A DNA stretch of 64,000 nt from positions 1,118,501 to 1,182,500 of the forward strand of contig CM073325.1 in assembly GCA_037043015.1 (NCBI GenBank), written 5' to 3'. The notes under the pieces are model-generated. The model was not told the DNA's origin. It ran no database searches and saw only the letters and a program-made list of their open reading frames with translations. A program made the position numbers and the translations under genes. Below are positions 48,081 through 58,858 of the stretch, one piece after another. This stretch comes from Bryum argenteum. Lineage: Eukaryota > Streptophyta > Bryopsida > Bryales > Bryaceae. Each line of letters starts with the position of its first letter. Position 1 is the first letter of the stretch.

Positions 48081-48845
48081 TTAGTCCCTCTTTAGATAGG
48101 GAGGATCAATTCTTGCCATAGCTGAAAAAAAGACACAACAATAATTAGAGAATGGAGAATCACTGCATTTAGAAATAACATGTAAACTAGAATGTTTGGC
48201 AAATATTCTCTGCAACTCTTTGACAATGGCTCCATACCCAGATCGATTCTGAGGCTTCTGCACCAAGCACTTCTTAATGAACGTCTTCAAGCCATTAGCG
48301 TAACTCTTGGCCGTAGTGAGAGGCGGGCGAGTGCCACGGTTGAGTATTTCTGCCACTTTCTTCATCTTCCATAACTAGTATGAAGTTCTAGAAGGTTGTA
48401 TGCAATGATGCAGAACAAGATCACCTCAACGCTAGTGTATAGAATCTTATCTGCTAGGGGCCACGTGCTGCTCGGGCGCCGCTCGAAACGAGCACGGCTC
48501 ATACTTTTGCGGCGGGAAGATGAAGCTTTGAAGCCCAAAATCCGCCACCTCGCCGCCATCATCCTCAAGTTTATGAGAATGCATTCGGGTCAAAGCTCAC
48601 AGTGGATCATGGTCACCTCCTATTTGTGGGACGCCATACCTAGAGTCACTTGCTCCGCAATGTACATTGTGTTTAAATGGGAGACTATGTTCTGCTCTAA
48701 AGACTTCCGGAGCCGAAGCATGATCATGTCTTTTGCAAGCTCCCTGCTCACCACATATGCGCCTTGCTCGTCGCCTCTAAATTGTATACCAAATTTGAAT
48801 GCTCCATTCGCACTAGTAATGCCATTTTGCGCTTGAACCTTGTTA
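48081..48845 (-). pseudogene. Protein kinase C-lobe, broken
   Basis: Reading 48845 to 48081 on the minus strand, pieces in changing frames give the order of a plant protein kinase. There is an alpha-E helix (MYIAEQVTLGM) and a catalytic loop IHCEL-stop-PECILIN, in which HRD is HCE and the lysine codon is TGA. A DFG motif in VADFGL, an APE motif in FRAAPE, then an alpha-F region, a frameshift, and a C-terminal block (KKVAEILNRGTRPPL, FIKKCLVQKPQNRSGYGAIVKELQRIF) follow. At least two frameshifts and one stop are present and the N-lobe is not found. The 47902-47696 minus frame may be a further piece of the same gene, but I cannot show it. Confidence 0.7.
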
Positions 48846-49446
48846 TATTGTTAATATTGTTAAGATTCTTGGAGAGCAAAACAGAGGCCTGCTGAGCGCA
48901 ATGTCGAACTTCAAATTTTTCACTCTAATGTGGTGCTTGGGACGGAAACAAAAGAGGATGAAATTCGACAATAGCCTCCAAAATCCTAATGTATCTGCAA
49001 TGACGTTGTCCGAATGCCTTTGAATCCTAATATGGCTACGATATGCGAGGAACTATCGCATTATCGAATCTTGGAAATATCTCATCATTGAATCTTGGAA
49101 CTATCGTCCAAATAGTCTTGGTGAGGAGACGAAATAGAATTGTCCTGGTGACGAAACGGAATTCTCGTGACGATAAACCTATTAGCTAAACCAGCTCAGA
49201 CTTTTGTCAGTCACTGAAATTTTGGATGTCATCCAAGTGATTTATCAGCATGTTTCTGTTGAACATTACTCCTGCCCATTTCTAACTTTTTTTGTTCGTC
49301 ATCATTCCATGTGCGCTGGACTAGTCAATTACTTGGTTGAGCACTTAACTTCAAATTTACTGACACTTTGTTCTGATTTTATTCATCTATTAAGTAATGG
49401 GCTTCTTTCTAGTAATTTCTTTATTTTTATTTTTCTTTTTCTTTTT

Positions 49447-50012
49447 CTTTTTCCATTACAGGGTTGCATCCTGGAGAAGGTGAAGATGTTGTGGCGTTTT
49501 CTATACATTCTTTTAACGAAAGAGGATGTGTACCTCTTAGCCTTTTAGTATGCGTCGAGAGGGTTCTCACATGTGGTGGCCTGACTAGATGAGATGAATC
49601 TGGATGGACATTTTTTCATTGTAGGATTGCATGGAAATGGGTTGAGGTGGTGTATGGGAATTGTTGAGTGTGATTCGTTTTGTGGTGTGGCGCTGCTGTT
49701 GCTGTGCAGTACCCGATCAAAATCATGTAACTAATTCCAGAGATCTGAATATAAGATTCTTGAAGACTCAGTGGAAGCAGTGATATCACGATGTAATACA
49801 AAAGGCTTAAAGATCGGACTGTTATGAGTGAACTATGGATGTCACGTTCGTGAAGTTTAGTAGGAATAATGTTTGAAGATATGCGGCGGTTGAATGCCGC
49901 TAGAAAGATGGCATAATTTATATCTTATTGGAGATGTTCGTGAAAACGAGGCTTTATTTTCCAGAAGTTTCTGGAATGAAAACACCCGGGGCTCCTTGTT
50001 TTCACACCTTGG
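49447..50012 (+). repeat. Duplicate of the 3' flank of the RNA-binding gene
   Basis: Matches 19872-20450 from the same splice-site-like CTTTTTCCATTACAG start. The first 345 bp are almost identical, the rest clearly less so. The RRM gene itself is absent here, and the upstream sequence is unrelated and pyrimidine-rich (TTTTTC repeats), which lengthens the apparent polypyrimidine tract. Confidence 0.88.
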
Positions 50013-50568
50013 TTGACAAATAGTTTGGTCAACAGCCATATCAGTTTAAGTACTTATATGAATTTGTAATCCATGGTATTTGTCTAATTGCCCACTAGCG
50101 TCTTGTTTTGATTGTTTCAATCCAATAATCCAACAGTAATATTTGGTTAATATTCATTTTCTTGAAGTTGTCCATTCTAATGTCCTAATCATAGTATTTG
50201 CCTAATTGATTAATGATGATTTTTATATATTATATTCTACCGCTAATATCAGATTAGTAGTCATTACCTTACGCACACTCATTTTCTGACCGCAGTAGTT
50301 GATGGATGACCATATGATAGTTCTCCCCTCACTAATTCATGGTTCACAGTAACTAACATCCGCCAATAGCAGTTGCAGAGCAGTTCACACTTATTTATAG
50401 AATCTTCACTTGACAAGAACAATTTTTTTTGCCGGTCGCTGCTTTATTGATTCTGCATTTTTGAATGTAAGTATAAAATGATTAATGCGTTTCTGTTTAA
50501 CATTTTATTTTTTTCAAATCTAGTTATCTTATTGAGTTTCTCATTCTCGTCTTGAGTATTTTCTCTGC

Positions 50569-50648
50569 TTAACCCTTAAACGTCAAGCCCCTCTGAAAAT
50601 ACACTGGAAATCAAGCTCGAGGTGCATGCTCTGACGTTTAAGGGTTAA
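50569..50648. mobile_element. Miniature 80-bp TTAA element
   Basis: TTAACCCTTAAACGTCA and its exact complement TGACGTTTAAGGGTTAA enclose 46 bp. It is the smallest of the TTAA/CCC elements in the window and has its own end sequence. Confidence 0.8.
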
Positions 50649-50649
50649 C

Positions 50650-52290
50650 TCTGAGAGTGGCAAAGTTTTAGTGTTGAAGTTTTTGTGCTTTGTGTATTGC
50701 TGATTCACTATGTACAATGGTTACGAGTGATCCAAGTCATGGAACAAATAAATTTCATTTTGCAAATTATTTACTTTCGACAGATTCATTTTATAAAAAT
50801 GATTTTCAAATCCATTCATGTAATTGAGACAATGTTTTAGAATTGAGACAAAAGGTTAATTGCTCACACCAAAATTTTCAAAAATTAATGACTATGAACT
50901 ATGCAATGAATTGTAAGTAGATGCAATACTTTGGCGTCTAATTTGGTTGCAGACGTTAAATAAACATCACCTATAAAAGCGACCATTTCTAAAACAGAGT
51001 GAACAATATGGTCTTTGATCAAATTATATTTCTCTCTAGTTTTCTTCGAAATAATAAAAATTGACCAATTCTATATATAGAATACCTCGAAGATTTAAAA
51101 AATGAGTTTAAAATCGAACTAAGCAATGACTTTTCAAATAGATCAAGAAATGAATCAAATAAATTAGATGTTAAAATCTTATTGGTGAATGCGTACTCCA
51201 TGATAAAAATTAAGTACAAGTAAAAGCTACTTGAGAAATATATTTACACCAAAAATTGTTAGTAGGAATGAATTATTAGAATGTTTTATTAGAATGATTT
51301 ATTAGAATTTACATTTTAATACATGCATATCATGATTGGAAAATGCAAAGATGATTTGTTTCTTTATAATATTTACAAACTTTACAAGAATAAAAGATTA
51401 AAGGTATGTTCCCACTTGGCCTTAGAGGTTGTGTTAGAAGGTGATCTTATCTCCTTAATTGAGTGTGTGTCCACACCTACATTCTTTAGTAATTACCAAT
51501 CCTACATGGATGCCCACATGGCACACTCTAAAACCTGGAGGACAAAAAAATATTAGCTAACATTTGGGATGACAAAAGAAAATTGAGCATTAGTAGGCAA
51601 GTGTTAAGGAAGCACCACAATTAGAATGATTCTCAAGTTTTGAACACGTAAGAGTGGTCTTAGGGCCATACCACACGGGAGGGGGAGGAAGTTTCACAAC
51701 TTCCTCCAACGTGGCACTTTGCCCTTAAAAAAAAAATCTTTTTCTTGATTTTCTCCTTACAGTGTGGACTTCCAAGCCACTTCGAAGCACTAGTGCCTGG
51801 TAGTGGAGTGGTAGCATTTACTGTGCCAAGTCATTGCCATGTAGATCCCAAAGCAACATCCAAAGCCAATTCCAAAGCTACAAAGTTGTTTCCTATGTCA
51901 TTCTTGCCACTCTCTCTACTTCCTCCTATGTGGCAGCCACTTGCTAATTTAAACCAACGCTATTCATCCAACTCACTGGCTTTCCTCTCGTGCGGTTTGC
52001 CCCTTAGTTAATGGAGTCTTTTAGGAGCCATTATATAAGTGGAGCTACTTTTGAAGACACTTTTCCAAGACTCATTGATGAGGGCCTTCCCTAAGAATTT
52101 GAGATTTCCCCAAAATTGTGGAGGTCTTAAGTTTTAATGTATGCTCTTATGAAAGGCTAGGTGAGAAGGGGCCTTAAGACACTTTAAGATGAAAGAATTT
52201 GCGAGTTTGTTTGTTTAACTAGTAATTGTTGATAGTTGAAATGTAGCATTTGCACCTAGTCAAGAAGATCAAATAGATTATTGGTTTATT
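50650..52290. other. Intergenic stretch, no supported gene
   Basis: AT-rich. An 88-codon frame at 51745-52011 has no known domain and reads through proline/serine-rich sequence. Confidence 0.5.
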
Positions 52291-52329
52291 AGTAAGGTTC
52301 CCTCATCTCGACGGAGGAGCTAAAGAAGT

Positions 52330-52387
52330 ATCGAGTGTCTACCATTTCTCAAACAATATTATTTTTATTATTTTTATGTGTGCCCGT

Positions 52388-52421
<34 letters not shown>

Positions 52422-52660
52422 TTTGTTTCATGTGTTGTTTTTATGATTATTTTTAATACATAATCAAAATAGCATAAAAGGTAGGTAGGTTTGTACGAAG
52501 GTGGGTAGGTACGTAGGGGGGTAGGTACGTAGGTACGTAGGTACGTAGGTAGATAGGTACGTAGGTGGATAGGAAGGATCGCCGAATCGATCACCCTATT
52601 CTTTTATATATATAGACTAGCAATGTACTTGTCGTCCCGACATGAAAGCTCTTTATATGG
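52330..52660 (+). repeat. Dispersed repeat with T run and GTAGGTAC array, copy 1
   Basis: Contains a CTACCATTTC block, 28 T bases (52389-52416), a GTAGGTAC-type tandem array at 52481-52575 and a GTCGTCCCGAC motif followed by CTTTATATGG. Parts recur in the same order at 53355-53690. Confidence 0.7.
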
Positions 52661-52864
52661 TTTTTTTGTAGAATCATCTTGTTACCCGCCACAACATCGC
52701 GAGTATCATTACCGAAGACCACAGCAGCCACGGGGAGACCAGCGATTAACAGCTACCACGGGGCTCGAGACCGAGGACACAGTAACCACAGCAACCACGA
52801 GGATCGAGACCGAGGACGCAGACAGTTAAGGCAAAGGCCATCACAAAAGAGGATTAGGTTTTAT

Positions 52865-52873
52865 TATAAATAG
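52865..52873 (+). promoter_or_regulatory. Strong TATA box, possible solo LTR
   Basis: TATAAATAG followed by GG, in a GC-richer 650-bp island (about 52680-53330) between two copies of a dispersed repeat. The downstream CT-rich leader resembles an LTR R/U5 region. No LTR ends or coding region are identified. Confidence 0.4.
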
Positions 52874-53354
52874 AGGATGGAATTACATAGCCAAACACTT
52901 CTATGTACCGCACGAATGCAGTGTTAGTGCCACAAGCGCTTATCGCAAACTGATGTAGCCACTCGGCATTTCACTAATTCAATGCAAAACACGGACTCCG
53001 CTTCCTCTATTCTACTATGTCTCTCTCTAAACCCTCCCTCCTCTATCTGAATGCTCTAACTGCTGTAAGCCGTGGCACCGTGGAATTCCTTGGGCCGAAG
53101 AAGTTGTGTCTCAGTCTGTAGAACGCAACGTGGTTGTTGGGGCTGTCAACGTACTTTCCGTCGCACCAAGGATTAACTATTCCGAGGAGCAAACACCTTA
53201 GCCGGGGAAGCACAACCAGAGAAGCAACGCCGCGGGACTGTAACCCTGGAAACTCAGGCCGTTCGGCAATACCCCGGCCTCCCGAGTTGACCTACACACG
53301 GCCGAGTAATTACTATGTGATTACGATCACCAATCAAGGGTTGTCGTGTCTACC

Positions 53355-53690
53355 ATTTCCTCATATTATGTATATTATTTTTATATAGTAACGTATCCGT
53401 CGTCCCGACGAATAAGCACTTTATATGGTATTTTAAAACAGTATCTCGTGACTACCATTCCATAATAATTTTATATATGTCCGTGTGTTTTTTTTAATTT
53501 TTAAAATATAATTTTAATTTAATTAATTTTAATTTACATAATCCAAAAAACATAAAGAAAGATAGGTAGATAGGTTGGTTGGTAAGTTCGTAAGATGATA
53601 GGTTGGTACGTTGGGTAGGAAGGTTAGGTAGGTAGAAAGGATCACCGACGTACTTCGATTACCATTGAGGAAATTTAATATAAATGTGGG
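53355..53690 (+). repeat. Dispersed repeat, copy 2
   Basis: Repeats the CTACCATTTC block, CCGTCGTCCCGACG with CACTTTATATGG, a T-rich run and a degenerate GTAGGTAC-like tail (53560-53640). It could be a Helitron end or a retroposon, but no diagnostic end is visible. Confidence 0.6.
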
Positions 53691-53955
53691 TAGGAATTTG
53701 GTTACAAGCAAAAAGTTCAAATTAAAATTCAAGGAGAAGTTGATGATAAAAAAACGAGCTTAAAAAAGTTGAATTTTAAATCAAGCATAAAAACAAACGC
53801 GCATATATAATAGAATTTTTTAACTTTTTGCTTTAAAATAAAATATAGCAAAGTTTAAGTTTTTTATTTTTACATATTAAAAGTTTGTTCAACCTCATAT
53901 ATATAGGCCTCTTGGCTAATACTTTTGCAATATATAATTTTTTAATGATTTTAAA

Positions 53956-54415
53956 ATGGAAGGCGAAGGGAGCCAGGGGTCGCGGTTGCATCGTGAGTAT
54001 GAAGACTTGGATATTCCTCCAAAACAATTAGAGCAAACAGAGGAAACAGAGTCTACAAACCCTTCATCATCAGGATCAAAGAAACGGAATGGAAAGAAGA
54101 AGAGTAAAGGATCAAAAAAGATGAATTCAATCAAGTGCTTAGGGAGCAAGAATTTTTTTTTATGCCAACCGAAGAGTATCTTGCATTCGCTCGGAGAGTT
54201 AGTATTCATTTCTATGTGGTACGGAATGTTAACATGATGCATAGGAGTTTTATTGGTCTGAAGGTTCACAAATTTGCGTCAGCAACTTCACAAATGTTCG
54301 GAGAAAGCCTTTGATAACGATGGGATACTTTGTAATTGGACGGACTTCTCTGACCACGGCGCATGGTTGGATAGTAGGGTGGTAGAGTTGATTACCAACA
54401 TCGTAGAGACTTAGA
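53956..54415 (+). pseudogene. Decayed ORF, probably of transposon origin
   Basis: A frame from ATG 53956 gives a charged serine- and lysine-rich N-terminus (residues 1-55). Then a one-base shift leads into coding-like sequence (DEFNQVLREQEFFMPTEEYL, FYVVRNVNMMHRSFIGLKV) ending at TGA near 54278, and another piece carries NWTDFSDHGAWLDSRVVELI to TAG near 54412. The last piece faintly recalls the Myb/SANT-like proteins of plant DNA transposons. Not identified. Confidence 0.35.
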
Positions 54416-54419
54416 CTTG

Positions 54420-56244
54420 TATCTCAGGGAAAAAAAAGGACGGACAAGAGCAACTGCACATTTGAAGATGAGGAATTGGTCGCGAAGCTAGAGACGGTGA
54501 AAAGATTTTGTCGACTGTAATCGAAAGGTCCTGGCAATAAACATCAACCATGGAAAACAAAAGCTGAGGATTTGGTTATCGCTCACCACAACAGCGGATC
54601 TTTCAAGTGTCTAGAATCAACCGTTACAGGAAGACTGGGATAGTCATGGTCGACTTATGTTTTATTCAATCTTAGTATGTATCATATGTTTCATATGAAA
54701 ATATGTAAAAATTTGAAATGATGCATTTAGACTTTTTTGTAGCAACCGTTTTGAAGTATAAAAGTTCATATTTGTTTTATTTGTTGCTTGAAATGTCCTT
54801 TTTTTTTGTCCATTTTTTTGTGATCGAAAAACAAAACTTGTCATTTGTACTTACAAGCATGTTGAATATGTTAGCATAGGATATCAACGAAATTTAATAA
54901 ATTTAACGAAATTATTGAAACTCAAATAATGAATTTAATTCACCAAATTTCCTCAATGGTAATTGAAGTACGTCGGTTGGTTAATTATTAGTATATGTTT
55001 CCTATTTTTTGTACTTGGGGGAAAAAAAATGTGTTACTCATATTCACAAGCATTTGGACTATGGTAGCATAAGACATCTTCAACAAAATTGACCAAAATA
55101 ACAAATTAATTTCATCATGTTGCTTAGAATCTACCAAAGTGCATAGTTTTTTTGCTTCATATGCATTCGTATATCATTTGCTTTAAACTTCAATCAGCAT
55201 TCATGGTTCCGACCAATTCTAATTCGGAACTCTAATTTTTTATTCCCTTTTGCAACTTGTCCATTTAAAAAATAGTTTTAATGGAATATCTTTAACATTT
55301 ATGTGGTCATAAATTTACTTTAACATTTATGTCGTCATAAATTCCTTTAACATTTATGTCGTCATAAATTCCTTGCAATATTTAGTAGTGTACATATTTT
55401 CAATCGTATCACGATTGTTACTGATTAGTTGATTAGATTTGATTATAACAATTTTCAAGTTGGGGATATTGTGTAAATTCAACAATGAATGAGCAATTAG
55501 GAACGAAATAAAAGAACGACATGTGAACTAAATTTTTTCATAAAAAAAAATACTTGAACAACGTGTTAATTGCCAAATAACTTAAATTTACAAGTTGCTA
55601 CTTTTGAGATAAATGCAACATTGCCTAGGATTTCAAGTTGCACTGATCTGTAGAAAATATTCATCATCCAAAGAACTTTTTTCCAAAATCAACAAAGTGG
55701 AGTGTATATGATGTAAAGAGGAAGAAGCAGTATTTCTCGTAATCGGAATTGTAATCTGAGATTATTCTCTATCCTTGTTCAAGAGGTGGGACACATAATA
55801 GTCATTTTAAATTTGTTATTTTGGAAGTGCAACGACATACTTCATTTTCTACAAGTTTTTGCACTATAGTAGGCGGTATTCTTCTCTTAGTAGTGTCGAA
55901 TCTACTTTTCCATGACTCTGGTGTAACTTGCCAAGTCAACTAGATGTGCAAGTTAGTCAACGGTTACAAAAAATATACGTTTAGGTGTAAATTACCATTT
56001 TATTAAATATTCTAAATTTTGAATTTTTTACAAATATATTTTGTAATTAATATACAAGAATACATCAATACTTTATTTCAATAGATATTTTATTTTTTTC
56101 ATCAGAAAAGAATGTCAACTTTCACTTCTTAAAATGTTTAAAGTACCACGGCTAAATATAAGTTTTTGCATTTATGGAAAAATTGTTTATTTTTCAATTT
56201 TACCTAAAGAGAGAGTTAGAGACATAAAACAAAAGGTATCACGT
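54420..56244. other. AT-rich intergenic stretch
   Basis: No supported gene. It holds a three-unit tandem repeat at 55291-55372. Confidence 0.5.
55291..55372. repeat. 27-28-bp tandem repeat, three units
   Basis: Unit TTTAACATTTATGTCGTCAT plus AAATTCC. Each unit contains a small inverted repeat (ATTTATG and CATAAAT). Confidence 0.9.
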
Positions 56245-56830
56245 TTAACCCCTAAAGATCCTTGGGTGTTTTTGGGAGCTTAAAACCTCAAAACTCCAAT
56301 TCTCTACCTCTATGCACTTCAAGGGGTGCGAAACAATTTTTTTATTCTTTTCTTAACTTCCAACCGTAAGATCTTGTACCTAAGCCAATTTTCAGTATCT
56401 GATATAAAAATTGACCGTTGGATGTTTACCATTTGAGAGATTATAACATCCAAAGTTTGTCTACGAAGTTTTTTTGGGCATTGTTGAGATTATTTTTGAC
56501 TCTTTTGGAGGCTGCCCTTGTAAAATTGGTACACTTTTTGACTTGGGGCCCTTTGGAACTTAAGTAGTGATTTGGTCATGAACATATTTCCAAAAAAAAA
56601 TTTCAAAAAAATACTAAATTTAAACTGCCCCAGTTCGGCTCGCAAACCAATAATTGTTGTAGAAGACTCAAAAATTGGAATTTGGCTTTGTAAATTTTAC
56701 CACATACACTTTGCAGTATAGGGAGCACCCATTAAAAAATTTAGGCAAAAATATTACTTTTAACCTATTCATCTAAGCTGCCCAAAATAGCAAAAGCCCG
56801 ATTTGGTCCTCTTGGATCTTTAGGGGTTAA
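56245..56830 (-). mobile_element. TTAA-flanked MITE, 586 bp
   Basis: TTAA-CCCCTAAAGATCC and GGATCTTTAGGGG-TTAA: 17-bp perfect inverted ends including TTAA. The interior is an internally deleted, inverted relative of 32680-33604 (shared AACCGTAAGATCTTGTACCTAA and a CATTTGAGAGATTATAACATCC block). Confidence 0.92.
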
Positions 56831-57790
56831 AGACATAATATGAGCCCTCTGCTAGATGTGAATTGCACCATATCGTGAAGACTTTCCCCTTGAGATCATT
56901 TTGCACCGATTCTTCGATATTATGAGACATTATATGTTTGAAGATTTGTGCAAACTACCATCTTATGGAAGTACTCAAGTCTACTTGCTTTTGAACTTCA
57001 ATCTTATCGCGATAATGTTAATTAAGTTCTCTATTTCCTCTCAAATTCGAGGTGTACAAAACCCGATTTGGTTAAATAAGAATGCAACGTATTTCTGAAA
57101 TGACCACTAGACTCCTCACTTAAAAAAGCTCAAGATTTGAGAAAACAATGTCGAAACTACTTGACTCCAAACTACTACACTCGGCCATCTTTATCCTCAT
57201 CTATTCAATAGATAGTCGCTACCAACCATTGTTTTTTGTGGGAGGGTTGAGTTTACACTTTCTTTTATGCTTAGTAAAGTTTCATACTCAATTTCCACAG
57301 TTCTTTTTACTCCTCTAGATATAACCAAAACCAAAAAAAAGAAGCTATAGATTCTCTTGGCATGTAATGCTTTTGGACAATGTATTGTTCCTCAATACAT
57401 TGTTCATTGATAGTTTTGAAAAAAGAAAAGGAAAAAGAAAAGAAAAAAGAAAAGAAAAAGAATTTGCCCAAAGATATTTGATAATAAGATACTCAATAAA
57501 AAGAGTTCTAAAAAAGATACTGAACTAGTAATAAGAAGAATATCCCACCGAAAAGGGAAGATACTAATAAGAGATTGTGGACACTAACCAACATACTATC
57601 TTAATAATTTGTGGACAAGCAAGCAATAAGGCGCCAATCCAAGAGGGGAATGAAAAATCGGTCAATAAAACAAAAGGATGAAAATGCAATAAGTCTCCAC
57701 CAGTCGAATGTACTCCCCTCATGAATCCCAAGTGTCATTCATGAATACGCGGAAAATATCTCCCTGGTACCGGACCTTTCGTCAAAACCT
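56831..57790. other. Intergenic stretch with hairpin and A/G tract
   Basis: Has an 11-bp-arm hairpin (57377-57387 and 57393-57403, 5-nt loop) and an AAAAG-type purine tract at about 57418-57468. No gene recognised. Confidence 0.6.
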
Positions 57791-57798
57791 TCACCTAA

Positions 57799-57804
57799 CA
57801 CGTG
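57799..57804 (+). promoter_or_regulatory. G-box/ABRE-like element
   Basis: CACGTG within ACACGTGGC, 431 bp upstream of the ATG at 58235. This is the bZIP-binding core of abscisic-acid and light-responsive plant promoters. Function here is inferred only. Confidence 0.4.
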
Positions 57805-58234
57805 GCGGACTCTGAGTGGTCCCCAGCCGCCCACCGTATCCCGGGAAAAACCACGTCGACCGGCTCTTGCCCAACACCTGGCAGAATGGGTCCCATCCAA
57901 CCGTTCATCATCCCGCACTAGTAACTTGAGGCTCCGATCTCTCTTTGCCCGGAAGGCACTAGTAACATACTTAACCTCCCATTCCGCCCGTACTCACCAT
58001 CTTCAATGCAGAGTTCGTTTAGTGTCTCAAAACCCGCCGAGAGTTGCATCGATTTTTTGTAGAGAGTTACGAATCTTCAATTTTCTACAGAGAGTTGCAT
58101 TAGTAATCTGGAATCTTCAATTTGTGCGAGATTGTTGTGCATTGAGCATGGATTTGTAACAGTTTTTGGTGTTTTGGATCGCGACTCATAGTAAGAAACG
58201 AGCTAGCTGCTTAGGGTTTTTGTGTGGTATAGCG

Positions 58235-58858
58235 ATGGCGTCGAGTGCGGTGATGTCGCAAACAGGAGGTTTGGTGATTTCGACCAGCTTCCGGAAGGAT
58301 GCGGCCGATGCTTTAGACGCATCGAGTCAGTCCTGTTTCGTTGGTTCGCCACGCAGCATGGGACGGTTACGTGCTCCTCCGTCAGTACCACGTGAAGTTT
58401 CATCGCCGCGGCCTGTCTCTGCTGCGCTCTTCCCCGTACCTAGCTTTATGACCGCCTCACAGCAGGAGGACAAAGAGAAGGATACAAATGACGATGAGGA
58501 CGAGGGGACCGACATTCTGGAAACAGGGAACGAGTTCTTGGAACAAGTAAACAACGTCCTGTCGGACATTGTCGACGGGCAGAAATTTTTGAAGGAGACG
58601 GGGAGAAAGAAGCCGAAGCCGACGAAGCGACGGTCGTTGCTTGTGTGTTTGGCAATGGGAGCAATGCAACCTTATCTTAACGAGGTTGAGGATAAGATCA
58701 CAAGCTTGCGTCGGACGACTTCGAATAGCCTCGCGAAGACCGTGCGTCTCGTCTCGCAGCTGTCGATTGGTGCTTCGAGACAACTCTCGGGAACATTCGC
58801 GAAGCAGCTCTCTTTTAGTAAAAATGATTATGACCAGCTCATGCCTTCAACTGCTTGA
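58235..58858 (+). CDS. Uncharacterised 207-residue protein
   Basis: Single exon. I choose ATG 58235 (GCGATGGCG context, after a TTAGGGTTTTT leader typical of plant 5' UTRs) over the in-frame ATG at 58166. Residues 1-75 are serine-, alanine- and proline-rich, as in a transit peptide or disordered tail. Residues 77-97 are acidic (EDKEKDTNDDEDEG). Residues 98-122 form an amphipathic helix (FLEQVNNVLSDIVDGQKFL), 124-134 are very basic (GRKKPKPTKRR), and 135-190 alternate helix with serine. No membrane segment or known domain is recognised. Codon use and GC content resemble the other genes and not the AT-rich surroundings, so I think it is real. The leader carries imperfect repeats of GAGAGTT and GAATCTTCAATTT (58040-58120). 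Confidence 0.65.
   Translation: MASSAVMSQTGGLVISTSFRKDAADALDASSQSCFVGSPRSMGRLRAPPSVPREVSSPRPVSAALFPVPSFMTASQQEDKEKDTNDDEDEGTDILETGNEFLEQVNNVLSDIVDGQKFLKETGRKKPKPTKRRSLLVCLAMGAMQPYLNEVEDKITSLRRTTSNSLAKTVRLVSQLSIGASRQLSGTFAKQLSFSKNDYDQLMPSTA

Noticed and set aside
49204-49548. 114-codon plus-strand frame running into the duplicated block
   Set aside because: Hydrophobic end comes from the TTTTTC tract, and the rest has no domain; the frame is not present in the 19.9-kb copy.
51745-52011. 88-codon plus-strand frame
   Set aside because: No recognisable domain; low-complexity proline/serine/leucine composition.
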